From: Clostridium cylindrosporum DSM 605
GTDB lineage: Bacteria > Bacillota > Clostridia > Clostridiales > Caloramatoraceae
Direction: 5' to 3'
NCBI RefSeq assembly: GCF_001047375.1
Contig: NZ_LFVU01000026.1
Location: forward strand, 186,001 to 250,000
Length of the DNA stretch: 64,000 bases
Of this stretch, positions 17,001 to 25,190 are shown piece by piece. A program made the position numbers and the translations under genes. Below the pieces are notes generated by a model. That model did not search any database. It worked only from the letters and a program-made list of their open reading frames with translations, and was not told the origin of the DNA. How positions within the stretch are numbered: the first letter of the stretch is position 1; every line of letters starts with the position of its first letter.

Positions 17001-17148
17001 TATTTGTATAATAACAGGACTTGTGGTATTAAGTTTTGTACTACTTCCTATTGCTATACCAGCGTTAATATCTATTAATCATAGGTTGACCACTAGGGAA
17101 GAAAAAACTAAAGCTGCTTCTAATAGTAGACAAATATTACAAAACTAA
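14032..17148 (+). CDS. MMPL/RND-family exporter with LxxG-repeat extracytoplasmic domain (YdgH-like)
   Basis: 1038 residues in RND layout. The first helix is at about 8-26, followed by an outside domain, then five helices (about 178-330). A second large outside domain follows (about 400-830), then the last helices. The second outside domain contains many LxxGLxxIxxG repeats (LSNGTGSIENGMGEVTKGL and similar), the heptad pattern found in YhgE/YdgH proteins. The proton-relay region TDYNILLFNRFKEEL and its second copy VDYSIFIMERYKEY are present. Such proteins export lipids, surfactants or drugs by proton motive force. GGAG lies upstream of the ATG. Substrate unknown; regulation by the divergent TetR is likely. 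Confidence 0.9.
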   Translation: MRKILKLPWVVFGIWIIATVLFAFNQPNLNKILQEKGQATISNDSPSSISTKMLNKMGESKGESLIVVFNKSSKMSDSDMKSIEKGIKNLDSQKSQLKINNIIDPFSTPEIKKELTSKDGTTLMVQVTYEKGNRDPEVIINEFNSALKDVKVSHYLTGEMPINHDYSTATTEGVDKSAIITVGFILIVLMIVFRSFITPAISLFAVAISYLCSLGIIGILIDTVDFPITMLTQMFLILILFGIGTDYNILLFNRFKEELGKGLSIDEAIVTTYKTAGKTIIFSGLTVFVAFASLSFVQFPIYRSANAVAIGIAVLLLEILTFTPVIMKFLGKKLFWPSKNAAGHKDSRLWEKVTATSVKHPAISMILVAIIIAPVIFFNSTKLSFDTLKDLRPDTPSVKGFNIIAEKFGRGKAMPTTIVIENKEAMNNNEYLTVIDTLTEKLKKLDGVGQVSGVTQPTGEPIDNFYTNTQVNTVVNGLDSTNNGVEKINGGLEKINSSMKTPDFSSVQDLSNGTGSIENGMGEVTKGLVKINTGIEQGANGADKLTKGISELKSGVLSINKGLRSISSNLTRVESGYNQIGEGYKSLPGSIGQIKQLASAMQGQLTVIGAKLPGDKDVAQLSGLISQLSSSLDKVSGGLSSLNSNYSELTSGLNKLNDGLKVIIQNTSSESQLVKGINQLEAGEAALANGLRQGSAGQKTVISSMLQLKDGAGKVKAGQEALYTGLNTLSGGMTKLKDGIGKSSNGLKSVSNGIGKTNDFLNQLTNSRSFYIPKEAFKAKDFNKMLDAYMSKDRKVTKITVSLSSDPYSSEAIKVIGEMDNLVKNQLKGTKLSKASYGIAGPTATTNDLNNIANHDIVFTQIIVLVSIFILLVIVIRSFWIPVYIVGSLMAAYYTAISVTSFLTDKLFSGVGGMSWNVPFFSFIVIAALGVDYSIFIMERYKEYTDLKPTEAIVLASKNIGGVVMSAVVILCGTFATLYPSNIHLLMELAICIITGLVVLSFVLLPIAIPALISINHRLTTREEKTKAASNSRQILQN

Positions 17149-17161
17149 AATCTCAAAATAT

Positions 17162-17212
17162 AAAAGAGTTAAGGAATTACTATGATAATGTAAATCCTTA
17201 ACTCTTTTTATA
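17162..17212. terminator. Bidirectional terminator between MMPL and motB
   Basis: AAAAGAGTTAAGGA pairs with TCCTTAACTCTTTT (17163-17176 with 17195-17208), with A- and T-runs on both flanks, between convergent genes. Confidence 0.88.
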
Positions 17213-17222
17213 ATTTATAATT

Positions 17223-17948
17223 CTACTTATCTTTTTCTTTGTCAGTTGGATGATTACGGACTATAAGAATTTCTACTCTTCTATTTTTAGCCCTTCCATC
17301 TGGTGTTGAATTATCAAACTTAGGCTTGTACTCTGCAAAAGCTTGAACTGAGAATTTATTAGCAGGAAGGCCACCTTTAGAAACCATAAACTTCATTACA
17401 TTTAGAGAACGTGTATAGCTTAGGTCCCAGTTAGAATGGAATTTACTATTACTTATTGGCAGATTATCTGTATGTCCTGCAATTCTTATGTCATTATTAA
17501 AACCTTTTATTAAAGTAGAGATTTGGGTAAGTGCAGGATGAAACCCTGTTAGTATCTCTGCATCACCTGAATTAAAAAGTACCGTGTCTTGCATAGAAAT
17601 CAATAGTCCTTCACCATTAAGTTCTACCTTTACTTTGTCGGCATGTCCACTTTTTTTAATTTCTTCTTCTAATGTACTCTTAACTGATACCATTTTATCC
17701 TGTTCAACTATTTGGCTCATTGTAGTATTACCCGGTGTAATTGTACTACCGCTATTTTCAAGAACCCCAGTACCCCCAGCAAAAACAATATTAAATTGTT
17801 CAGCGGCTTTTTGAAGTTTTTCCTTATCTACTTGACTCATAGCAAACATAACGATAAATAGTGCTAGTAGAAGAGTAAGCATATCTGCATAAGGAAGTAG
17901 CCATGCTTCATCAACATGTTCCTCATGATGCTGTTTTTTCTTGCCCAT
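17223..17948 (-). CDS. motB: Flagellar motor stator protein MotB
   Basis: 241 residues. The single N-terminal membrane helix is LLPYADMLTLLLALFIVMFAMS, with D22 as the ion-carrying aspartate. A linker and plug follow, then an OmpA-like peptidoglycan-binding domain from about 115: IRIAGHTDNLPI, SYTRSLNVMKFMV, and GRAKNRRVEILIV. Together with MotA it forms the stator that powers flagellar rotation. The gene starts 17 bases after motA. No other flagellar gene is in the window, so the stator genes are detached from the main flagellar cluster. Confidence 0.95.
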   Translation of the reverse strand: MGKKKQHHEEHVDEAWLLPYADMLTLLLALFIVMFAMSQVDKEKLQKAAEQFNIVFAGGTGVLENSGSTITPGNTTMSQIVEQDKMVSVKSTLEEEIKKSGHADKVKVELNGEGLLISMQDTVLFNSGDAEILTGFHPALTQISTLIKGFNNDIRIAGHTDNLPISNSKFHSNWDLSYTRSLNVMKFMVSKGGLPANKFSVQAFAEYKPKFDNSTPDGRAKNRRVEILIVRNHPTDKEKDK

Positions 17949-17965
17949 CGCTAATCTCCTTGTTA

Positions 17966-18751
17966 TTATTCATTACTACTATTTTGTTCTAGTCTTGCTC
18001 TATCCTTTGGTTTTAGCATAGTTGCTAACTTCTTTTCAATAGCATTAGGATTAACTCCTTGTTGAATAGCTATAGCGCCTTCAAGGATTATTTGCATTTT
18101 ATTAGCTTCTACTTGAGATTTTCTCTTAAGTCTAGATGCAAATGGGTGACAAACTACATAACCGATGAATATACCGTAAAGAGTTGCAACAAAGGCTGCT
18201 GCTATCATGTGTGCAAGTTTTTCCGTGTCATTTAGGTTTCCAAGGGCACCGATAAGACCGATAACTGCACCTAAAACCCCAAGGGTTGGAGCACTACTAC
18301 CAGCACAAGTAAAAAGCTGTGCTCCTGCACGGTGTCTATCCTCCATGCATGAAATTTCATCACTTAAAACTTCTCTAACGTATTGTGGATCTGAACCATC
18401 CACTATCATTTCTAAGGCTGTTTTCATAAACTTATTATCTACACCCTCTATCATACTTTCTAGGGCAAGTAGTCCATTTTTTCTAGTTTCCTTTGACATA
18501 TTTACTAATCTTTCTATCAAAGAAACAGGATCATCGCCTTTTTTGTCACTAAAAAGAACTCCTAAGAGTTTACCAGTATTAAGGAATTCCTCCTTAGGGA
18601 AAGAGTTCATAACAGCAGCTACAGTACCAACACAGATTATTATCGCTGCAGCAGGGTTTAGAAGTACTGCTACATCTGCACCTTTTACAATCATACCTAC
18701 AATAACTGAAAGAAGACCTGTAATTAAGCCTATAATTAAAAAGATATCCAT
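17966..18751 (-). CDS. motA: Flagellar motor stator protein MotA
   Basis: 261 residues with four membrane helices (about 1-18, 32-50, 150-170 and 182-202) and a large cytoplasmic loop. Recognisable MotA features are the start FLIIGLITGLLSVIVGMIVKG, the loop with RKNGLLALESMIEG, and the conserved PTLGVLGAVIGLIGALGNL. It forms the proton or sodium channel with MotB. A ribosome site GAGAGGTGAAC precedes the ATG. The 5' leader contains a perfect 8-bp inverted repeat. No clear sigma28 promoter is seen. Confidence 0.95.
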   Translation of the reverse strand: MDIFLIIGLITGLLSVIVGMIVKGADVAVLLNPAAAIIICVGTVAAVMNSFPKEEFLNTGKLLGVLFSDKKGDDPVSLIERLVNMSKETRKNGLLALESMIEGVDNKFMKTALEMIVDGSDPQYVREVLSDEISCMEDRHRAGAQLFTCAGSSAPTLGVLGAVIGLIGALGNLNDTEKLAHMIAAAFVATLYGIFIGYVVCHPFASRLKRKSQVEANKMQIILEGAIAIQQGVNPNAIEKKLATMLKPKDRARLEQNSSNE

Positions 18752-18793
18752 AGTTCACCTCTCGAAAATAATTAATATGTACTTAATGAAAAT

Positions 18794-18829
18794 GAAACTT
18801 GTAGATATTTATATATATTTGCAAGTTTC
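18794..18829 (-). promoter_or_regulatory. Inverted repeat in the motA leader
   Basis: GAAACTTG (18794-18801) and CAAGTTTC (18822-18829) form an 8-bp dyad about 45 bases before the motA ATG. It could be an operator or an mRNA hairpin. Confidence 0.35.
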
Positions 18830-19004
18830 TGATATACATATAATAACATAACAGTTATTATATAATAAATAGTGAATATTATAACAATAAAACTATTTAC
18901 TATAATTTATGAAATACATTTGCTAAAAATTAATTCATTATACTTATAAAGTTACAAGCTACTATATTTATCGTATGATTTAATTTAGGAGATAGAGGCT
19001 ATAG

Positions 19005-19076
19005 TTGATAAAATACTATATTAATTTAAGTTATTTATGTAATGATATCGAATGCCTTAGATTTCAAGGGTGTTAA
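19005..19076 (+). CDS. Candidate 23-residue peptide gene
   Basis: In an otherwise empty 516-bp gap, TTG 19005 opens a 23-codon frame after AGAGG with a six-base spacer. The product ends with three cysteines in LCNDIECLRFQGC. A strong terminator begins 15 bases after its TAA. A weak promoter TTACAA-16-TATGAT (18952-18979) would start transcription about 20 bases before the ribosome site. The set promoter, ribosome site, frame and terminator argues for a small transcript. It could be a peptide gene, a leader or an sRNA. No relative is recognised. Confidence 0.3.
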   Translation: MIKYYINLSYLCNDIECLRFQGC

Positions 19077-19090
19077 GTGGTGCTTAATAT

Positions 19091-19132
19091 AAAAGTAAAG
19101 GACTTACGGTTTTGTGTAAGTCCTTTACTTTT
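19091..19132 (+). terminator. Very strong hairpin upstream of the GGDEF-EAL gene
   Basis: A perfect 17-bp stem (19091-19107 with 19116-19132) with an 8-nt loop. The flanking A and T runs are part of the stem, so it can end transcription on either strand. No annotated gene ends nearby on either strand, apart from the candidate 23-codon frame. The rest of the gap (18830-19004 and 19133-19267) shows no other gene. Confidence 0.7.
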
Positions 19133-19267
19133 AGAAATTTTAAGATGAATAGTTAATAACTAGGAAAACTATGGAGTATATCGCATATTGTGCATTAAAA
19201 ATTGTAGAAAAAAATCGATAAATATAGTAGACATTTAGACTAATCTACGTGGGAATAAGGTGAATTT

Positions 19268-21547
19268 ATGAAACTTATTAAGAAGGATATTTGTAAGATA
19301 GTAGTTTTATTAGTTGTATTTATTATATATGTAATTGGATTAATATATAAAAATCACCTGATAGGGTATATATTATCTCCTTTAGTTGCTTTTTTTGCAA
19401 CTTTGATTATATTTAATGTTTATAGAAAAAGTAATAATATAGCTTGGTTAGTTTTGTTACTATCTGGAACTAGTTGGGTGATAGCAGATATGATATGGGG
19501 GTATTATGCTATAGCGTTAAAGCTAAAACCACAAGAGTTGTTAATGTTTGATTATATATATATGATCCCAGGATTATTTATATTAGGCTCTCTAATACTA
19601 TTATTTAAGAATAAAATGGGATATATAGAGAAAGAAAAACTTATAATAGATGTACTTACAATTGTTATACTACTTATAAGTATATTTTGGATTATGATTC
19701 TTAAAAGACAGTTTCAACTTAAGCTAAAAACGATTCAAGAAATCATAATACTTATATATATTACAATTGATTTTGCCATAATAAGCGTATTATGTCTGAA
19801 CTATTTATCATTTAGACCTATTAATGTAAAAGATGATATTCGTTATATATATTTAGGAGCACTTACATATTTTTTTGCAGATATTTGTCTTGAACATCAG
19901 TGGATAAATGGTACTTATACCCCAAATTCAATTGTGGACGGAGGATTTATCTTAGCATTTGTTATATTTGCGGTAGGAGGACTTATAGAAACTTCAATTA
20001 AAGAAAAAAAGCAAACCTATGAAAAAAACGAAAATAAAGTAGTAAAATCAGTTCAGGTTAACAGCTGGATTATGCTAGGGGTAGTGATAATACTTTATTT
20101 ACTTGGAGGTCTAGATAACTTGGTGGCTATACTAATGATAGTGGTGATATTTACACATAGGGCAGCAAGTTCATATATTAAGAATCAAAGTATTAATAAA
20201 AAGATACTAGAAGAGAAGATAGAAGAGAAGACAAGAAGCCTAAGTGAATCAAATGAAAAGTTAAGTATACTATTACAACATGATTCTATGAGCGGATTAT
20301 ATAATAGAAGGTATTTTATAGAGAAATTAGAAGTGTTAATTTCTGAGAAAAAAGCTGAGGAAGTAATAGCTGTATTATTTATAGATTTAGATAGATTCAA
20401 GGCTATAAATGATTACTATGGTCATGATATGGGTGATAACGTACTAAAAATAATATCTAGTAGGCTAAAGTCTATTATGCCAGAAGATACACTATTGGCT
20501 CGCCTTGGGGGAGATGAGTTTGTAATTGCAAAATCAGGGATATTTGAGAATAGCAAACTTGAACTATTTGTAAAGAAAATGATTGAAACCTGTAAAGAGC
20601 CTATAATAATAGAACCCTATAATTTTAATATTTCTATGAGTGTTGGTATTGCAACTACTGGGATATGCAAATCAGATAGAGGTATATTAATGAAAAATGC
20701 AGATATTGCAATGTATGATGCAAAGGAATGTGTAAGTAAAAATTACTCCTTCTATAATCAAGAACTTCATAGAAAAATAGAAAGAAAAAACAAACTAGAA
20801 TTACTTCTTAAGAGAATATCATTTGATAAAGAGTTTGAAGTTTATTATCAACCTCAATTCAAAACCAAAACAAAAGAGTTAGTTGGAATAGAGGCACTTG
20901 TAAGATGGTCTAATTCTAAGGAAGGATCTATATCACCTAGAGAGTTTATACCAATAGCTGAAGAATCAAATCTAATAGTTAAAATAGGAAGTTGGGTTAT
21001 GAAAAAAGCAATAGAACAAGTATCTAAGTGGAATAGAGATTACAATAAAAGTCTTAGAGTTGGAATTAATATCTCACCGAAGCAAATGGATTCTATTGAT
21101 TTTGTAAGTAATCTAAAGGAAATAGTAAAAAAAACAGATATGAATCCAAATTTAGTAGATATAGAAATAACCGAAAGTGTTGCTATGGATAAAGGAACAG
21201 GTATAAAAAATGTTTTGAATAAGCTTTCTGAAGAAGGCTTTATAATATCTGTTGATGATTTTGGCACAGGATATTCATCATTAGGGTATATCAAAAGATA
21301 TGATATAGACAGGCTGAAAATAGCAAAGGAATTAATAGATAATATATCTATAGATGAAGTAGAATTTCAAATAGTTGAAGCTATTATAATGATGGCAAGG
21401 TCTATGAAGATTGAAACTATAGCTGAGGGAGTAGAAAAAGATTGGCAATTAGAAAGGCTTAGAGATTTAGGGTGTGACGAAGTGCAGGGATATATATGGG
21501 AAAAACCTTTAACTGTTACTGAATTTGAAAAGAAATACTTAAATTAA
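19268..21547 (+). CDS. Membrane GGDEF-EAL cyclic-di-GMP enzyme
   Basis: 759 residues. About nine membrane helices fill 1-300, followed by a short coiled coil (KKILEEKIEEKTRSLSESNEKL). Next is a GGDEF domain with intact GGDEF at about 414-418, and an EAL domain with EAL at about 542-544. EAL-site features are kept: GINISPKQ, EITES, DDFGTGYSS, the lysine in RLKIA, AEGVE and QGYIW. The allosteric RxxD site before GGDEF is absent (PEDT instead). Both making and breaking c-di-GMP look possible, and the direction cannot be told. The membrane part probably senses a signal. ATG 19268 follows AAGGTG. Monocistronic. Confidence 0.93.
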   Translation: MKLIKKDICKIVVLLVVFIIYVIGLIYKNHLIGYILSPLVAFFATLIIFNVYRKSNNIAWLVLLLSGTSWVIADMIWGYYAIALKLKPQELLMFDYIYMIPGLFILGSLILLFKNKMGYIEKEKLIIDVLTIVILLISIFWIMILKRQFQLKLKTIQEIIILIYITIDFAIISVLCLNYLSFRPINVKDDIRYIYLGALTYFFADICLEHQWINGTYTPNSIVDGGFILAFVIFAVGGLIETSIKEKKQTYEKNENKVVKSVQVNSWIMLGVVIILYLLGGLDNLVAILMIVVIFTHRAASSYIKNQSINKKILEEKIEEKTRSLSESNEKLSILLQHDSMSGLYNRRYFIEKLEVLISEKKAEEVIAVLFIDLDRFKAINDYYGHDMGDNVLKIISSRLKSIMPEDTLLARLGGDEFVIAKSGIFENSKLELFVKKMIETCKEPIIIEPYNFNISMSVGIATTGICKSDRGILMKNADIAMYDAKECVSKNYSFYNQELHRKIERKNKLELLLKRISFDKEFEVYYQPQFKTKTKELVGIEALVRWSNSKEGSISPREFIPIAEESNLIVKIGSWVMKKAIEQVSKWNRDYNKSLRVGINISPKQMDSIDFVSNLKEIVKKTDMNPNLVDIEITESVAMDKGTGIKNVLNKLSEEGFIISVDDFGTGYSSLGYIKRYDIDRLKIAKELIDNISIDEVEFQIVEAIIMMARSMKIETIAEGVEKDWQLERLRDLGCDEVQGYIWEKPLTVTEFEKKYLN

Positions 21548-21564
21548 ATTTCATGATTATAAGT

Positions 21565-21597
21565 AAAAGTGATCTATCCAAATGATAGATCACTTTT
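21565..21597. terminator. Bidirectional terminator between the GGDEF-EAL gene and the first DUF2512 gene
   Basis: A perfect 14-bp stem (21565-21578 with 21584-21597) with a 5-nt loop lies between convergent genes. The sequence is related to the terminator of the second DUF2512 gene at 25879-25912. Confidence 0.92.
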
Positions 21598-21604
21598 TAA
21601 ATAA

Positions 21605-22162
21605 CTATCTATTTATTTCATCCTCATCAGAATCAGAAGGGGTGACATTATTTATACCAGTGTATATACCACTATATATGCCATTCCTTATAGCATTATC
21701 AATTTTATCATCTGTACTATTCTTATTTCCTATATTATCAATATCGAAGTCTTCTCCTGCTTCCATATTAAAGCTAGCTCTGTTACTTTGGAATAGGTTA
21801 GCATCAGAATTTGGGGCAACTTCCCTATTATTAAGTAGATATTTATGGAAGAAGTATTCTGCCACAGCTATAATAACCCCAAAAACAATATAGCCTGTTC
21901 CAGTAGCTCTAAAACCATAGGTGAATAGACCTATAAGATAGGCTGTAAACATAGCAAGAAAACCATCACCTATAGATGCTATTGTATTGCCAAAACTACG
22001 AAGAACAATTAAATCTCCTATTACATAACTTATCAAGGTGGCAACTATAGAAACTATTAGTATAGATGTAAAAGTACTAGCACCAAGTAGTGAAAAGGCA
22101 ATCCAAGTAACTACTAGGGTTATCACAAATTTAATTAATAGTGCTGTTGATGTCTTACTCAT
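21605..22162 (-). CDS. DUF2512 (YndM-like) membrane protein, paralogue A
   Basis: 185 residues, four membrane helices in the first 110: MSKTSTALLIKFVITLVVTWIAFSLLG, then ILIVSIVATLISYVIGDLIVLRSFGN, then two more and EYFFHKYLL. An acidic tail with the conserved FNMEAGEDFD follows. DUF2512 has no known biochemical role; relatives occur in spore formers. GAAAGGGGTAATAAA precedes the ATG and the same motif precedes paralogue B. It is the first of three copies in 5.5 kb, each with a sigmaG/F-like promoter. Its last codons carry an Asp/Glu-rich tail absent from the others. Confidence 0.85.
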   Translation of the reverse strand: MSKTSTALLIKFVITLVVTWIAFSLLGASTFTSILIVSIVATLISYVIGDLIVLRSFGNTIASIGDGFLAMFTAYLIGLFTYGFRATGTGYIVFGVIIAVAEYFFHKYLLNNREVAPNSDANLFQSNRASFNMEAGEDFDIDNIGNKNSTDDKIDNAIRNGIYSGIYTGINNVTPSDSDEDEINR

Positions 22163-22262
22163 TTTATTACCCCTTTCAATATAGTTTATAAGTTCTACTA
22201 TGAAACTTCTTTAATAAACTTAAAGTTGTTAAATTCTATTTTAAAAGCTTTAAGTTTATTAA

Positions 22263-22291
22263 AAGTATGTGTAGAAATCTGTAAAATATCC
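22263..22291 (-). promoter_or_regulatory. SigmaG/sigmaF-like promoter of DUF2512 paralogue A
   Basis: On the reverse strand GGATA (22291-22287), 17 bases, CATACTT (22269-22263). This fits the forespore consensus GNATA / CATNNTA apart from the last base. The spacer (TTTTACAGATTTCTACA) is identical to that of paralogue B. Predicted leader about 95 nt. Confidence 0.6.
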
Positions 22292-22375
22292 AGATTTCAA
22301 TAATTTATATATAGTAAGTTGCATATAATTTATAGTTATAAATGAAGAAAAGAAATTCATAAAAAGGGGGATATT

Positions 22376-24307
22376 ATGAATTTTAATCATAACCAAAATG
22401 AAGAGATAAGAATTAAAGATTTAAGAAAAAATGCAACATATAAAACAAAGCTTATAAATGAAGAAACATATAAAAAAATAAATTGGGATAAAGTACAAAA
22501 TGAAAATAATTTAGCAAAGAAAGGAATGCTCCTTAATGCAAACTTACCTGTAATTAAAAGTGAGGACTCTTTAATTCCTGTTTGGGACTTAAGAAGTTAT
22601 GATTTTTTATTAAATAATGTTATACCTTATACCGTAAATCCAAAGCTATGGATACAAGGTAATCTAAATCTAAATGTGGGACTATTTAAGGTTACAGATA
22701 ATATATATCAGGTTAGAGGCTTTGATCTTGCTAATATGACATTTGTTAAAGGCGATAGTGGCTGGATTGTAATTGATTGTTTAAGTTCAAAGGAAACTGC
22801 AGAAGCAGCCATAGATTTAGTTAATGATTATTTCGGAGAGATTCCTGTTAGTGCAGTTATTATAACTCACTCACATGAGGATCATTATGGAGGAATATTA
22901 GGTGTTTTAGGTAGCTTCACCAAAAAGGATGTTAAGATTTATGCTCCGAAAAATTTTATCCATTCAGCTTTAGAAGAGAATGTAAATGCAGGTGTTGCAA
23001 TGTCTAGACGAGGCATCTATATGTTCGGTGTAGAACTACCTCGAGATAAGAAAGGACAGATTGATGATGGTATTGGAAAAAGGCAATCAACTGGAACAGT
23101 AACCTTTACACAAAATCTTTATGAAATTAATGAACAATATGCAGAAATATTAGTTGATGGAATTAAAATGGAGTTTCAACTAGCCTTAGATACTGAGGCA
23201 CCATCGGAAATGTTTGTATATATACCAAGTGAACGTTCATTATGTATAGCAGAGGATTGCAATGCAACACTTCATAATTTACTAACATTAAGAGGTGCTA
23301 AGGTTAGAGATGCAATATCCTGGGCTAAAAGTTTACAAAACGCAATTGACTTATGGGGAAGTAAATTAACTTCTGTATTCGGAGTTCACAATTGGCCTCG
23401 ATTTGGAAATAAATCCTGCATCGAATACCTAGAAAAACAAAGAGATTTATACCAATATATAAATGATCAAACTTTAAGACTTATAAACAAAGGGCATACA
23501 ATTGAAGAGGTTGGAAGAATGGTTAAGATTCCAGATAGCCTTTCAGATGAATGGTATAATAGTCAATTTTATGGAACTGTCATTCATAATGCAAAGGCAG
23601 TTTATCAAAGATATCTAGGATGGTATAACGGGAATCCGGTGGAGCTAAATAAATTACTTCCAGAGGAATCTGCAAAGAAGTATGTAGAATATATGGGCGG
23701 AGAAGATAGTGTTATAGAGAAGGCTAGAAGGTCTTTCTTAGATGGAGAATACCAATGGGTTGCAGAGGTTACAAAGCAAGTGATTTATGCGAATCCAAAT
23801 AATAAAGATGCAAAAATGCTGTGTGCTGATGCCCTAGAGCAATTAGGATATATTGCGGAATCAGGGCCTTGGAGAAATGAATACTTAATGGGGGCTCAGG
23901 AACTACGCTATGGTATTATTCCAATTAAAGGTGAATTTATTTCCTATGACGTGTTAAATAACTTACCTATAGAAGACGTTATTTATCTACTTAGTATACG
24001 AATAGAAGGGTATAAAGCTGGAGATCTTGATTACAAAATTAATTTTATTATTCCAGATAGAGAAGAGACAGCTTCAACAGAGGTTAAACGAGGGATATTT
24101 AGGTATTTAAATGATAGCCTAGCAGAGGATGCAGCTGTTACTGTTACTATGCCAAAGGAAGTTTTATATAACTTGGCAACAACTAATGAAAAAATAGATA
24201 ATTCGAAGATATTAGTAGAAGGAGACATTAATAAATGGAATACATTTGTATCTCTAATAGATAGGATAAATCATAACTTTAATATTATGACACCTGTATC
24301 TAAATAA
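22376..24307 (+). CDS. Alkyl/aryl sulfatase of the metallo-beta-lactamase fold (SdsA1/BDS1-like)
   Basis: 643 residues. The zinc-binding motif is H165-S-H167-E-D169-H170 in ITHSHEDHYGG. The middle contains the all-alpha dimerisation domain of alkylsulfatases (LRYGI, AKMLCADALEQLGY). The C-terminal 110 residues (SIRIEGYKAGDLDYKINFIIPDREE...) fit an SCP2-like lipid-binding domain. Family members release sulfate from primary or secondary alkyl sulfates such as SDS. No signal peptide is visible, so it is probably cytosolic. AAAGGGGG lies before ATG 22376. Divergent from DUF2512 paralogue A. The likely role is use or detoxification of sulfate esters. Confidence 0.92.
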   Translation: MNFNHNQNEEIRIKDLRKNATYKTKLINEETYKKINWDKVQNENNLAKKGMLLNANLPVIKSEDSLIPVWDLRSYDFLLNNVIPYTVNPKLWIQGNLNLNVGLFKVTDNIYQVRGFDLANMTFVKGDSGWIVIDCLSSKETAEAAIDLVNDYFGEIPVSAVIITHSHEDHYGGILGVLGSFTKKDVKIYAPKNFIHSALEENVNAGVAMSRRGIYMFGVELPRDKKGQIDDGIGKRQSTGTVTFTQNLYEINEQYAEILVDGIKMEFQLALDTEAPSEMFVYIPSERSLCIAEDCNATLHNLLTLRGAKVRDAISWAKSLQNAIDLWGSKLTSVFGVHNWPRFGNKSCIEYLEKQRDLYQYINDQTLRLINKGHTIEEVGRMVKIPDSLSDEWYNSQFYGTVIHNAKAVYQRYLGWYNGNPVELNKLLPEESAKKYVEYMGGEDSVIEKARRSFLDGEYQWVAEVTKQVIYANPNNKDAKMLCADALEQLGYIAESGPWRNEYLMGAQELRYGIIPIKGEFISYDVLNNLPIEDVIYLLSIRIEGYKAGDLDYKINFIIPDREETASTEVKRGIFRYLNDSLAEDAAVTVTMPKEVLYNLATTNEKIDNSKILVEGDINKWNTFVSLIDRINHNFNIMTPVSK

Positions 24308-24342
24308 TTAGTACTATTATGAATGTCTACTTAAAATAAAGT

Positions 24343-24371
24343 AAGGAATATTCTCTATGAATATTCCTTTT
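24343..24371 (+). terminator. Terminator after the alkylsulfatase
   Basis: A perfect 11-bp stem (24343-24353 with 24359-24369), loop TCTAT, followed by TTTT. Confidence 0.85.
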
Positions 24372-24469
24372 AAATTTAAGATTCTACTTACAAATAGGTT
24401 CTTCCCACCAACCAAGTGCTATTGAAGCTTTGGAACTAGAATTAAGTGAATCTATACTAGATAAAAACA

Positions 24470-25051
24470 CTAAAAAGGAACCTCCAGGTGGAAAATAAAT
24501 TTACCATCTTCTTCGGATACCAGGGTTGAGCCAGGTTGTCCAATTCTAAAGTAAGCTTCATCTCCTCCATTAGGTTCTCCTGTAACATCTTTTGAATACT
24601 GAAGTTTTATCCTTGATTTAGGTAAAGGGTGAAGTGCTAAATTCGCAGGGGTTACGAAATTTGATTTATAAGGTACTCCAGGGGGATTCGTATTAAACCA
24701 GATTCCAGCACGAAAAGGAGATTCAGATAAATCTGATACAGTCCAAACTGTTACATGTAGGTTTACCCCTGAATCTTTAGGGTTATATAGCCTAGCCCAG
24801 GCCCCAGTACATCTTCCAAATGTTAAGTTTTCAACATGACCAACAAAGTATTTTCCTTCTAAAGATTTAGCTAGGCTAATTGGAACAGAAACGTTATAGT
24901 CTAGTGAGGGCTTGACTATGCTTGGTTTAATATGATTATCACATTGGTGATGTCTATTATGTTCATGGTAATAATTATCTTCATTATCATATCTATAGGT
25001 ATCTCGTCTTTCATATTCTCTATCGTAATCATTGTTATAGTAGTTTCCCAT
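24470..25051 (-). CDS. Spore-type protein of unknown function (DUF6143-like)
   Basis: 193 residues. The N-terminal 45 residues are rich in Tyr, Asn, His, Asp and Arg (NNDYDREYERRDTYRYDNED), a low-complexity head like those of spore coat proteins. The remaining domain is beta-rich: YFVGHVENLTFGR, GAWARLYNPKDSGVNLHVTVWTV, SPFRAGIWFNTNPPG. It resembles what I know as DUF6143, but this is from memory. The start is ATG 25051 after GGAAAGGATG. The earlier GTG 25081 lies upstream of the predicted transcription start and is rejected. A sigmaK-like promoter implies late mother-cell expression. Confidence 0.7.
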   Translation of the reverse strand: MGNYYNNDYDREYERRDTYRYDNEDNYYHEHNRHHQCDNHIKPSIVKPSLDYNVSVPISLAKSLEGKYFVGHVENLTFGRCTGAWARLYNPKDSGVNLHVTVWTVSDLSESPFRAGIWFNTNPPGVPYKSNFVTPANLALHPLPKSRIKLQYSKDVTGEPNGGDEAYFRIGQPGSTLVSEEDGKFIFHLEVPF

Positions 25052-25083
25052 AAAATAAACATCCTTTCCTATTATTTTCACAT

Positions 25084-25112
25084 TATAATATGTGATTTAC
25101 TAAAAAAGGTGC
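25084..25112 (-). promoter_or_regulatory. SigmaK-like promoter of the spore-type protein gene
   Basis: Reverse strand: GCAC (25112-25109), 16 bases, CATATTATA (25092-25084). This matches the known Bacillus sigmaK pattern AC-N16/17-CATANNNTA. The same ATTGCAC / 16 / CATANNNTA pattern occurs before the SleL-like gene at 56351-56379. Confidence 0.6.
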
Positions 25113-25139
25113 AATTATAAGTATATATCTTAAATGGTG

Positions 25140-25181
25140 AAGAAAGAGATGACTATCTTAACATGATAATCATCTCTTTCT
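25140..25181. terminator. Hairpin downstream of the phosphoribosyltransferase
   Basis: AGAAAGAGATGA and TCATCTCTTTCT arms with one internal mismatch. The T-run is short (TTTCTTC on the reverse strand). Probable terminator for the reverse-strand gene ending at 25191. Confidence 0.65.
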
Positions 25182-25190
25182 ATAATAAGC

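Noticed and set aside
18752..19090. Cyclic-di-GMP (GEMM) riboswitch upstream of the GGDEF-EAL gene
   Set aside because: The conserved GEMM core and tetraloop-receptor elements are absent.
22163..22375. Possible riboswitch between DUF2512 A and the alkylsulfatase
   Set aside because: Only the sigmaG-like promoter and AT-rich spacer are seen; no conserved riboswitch core could be recognised.
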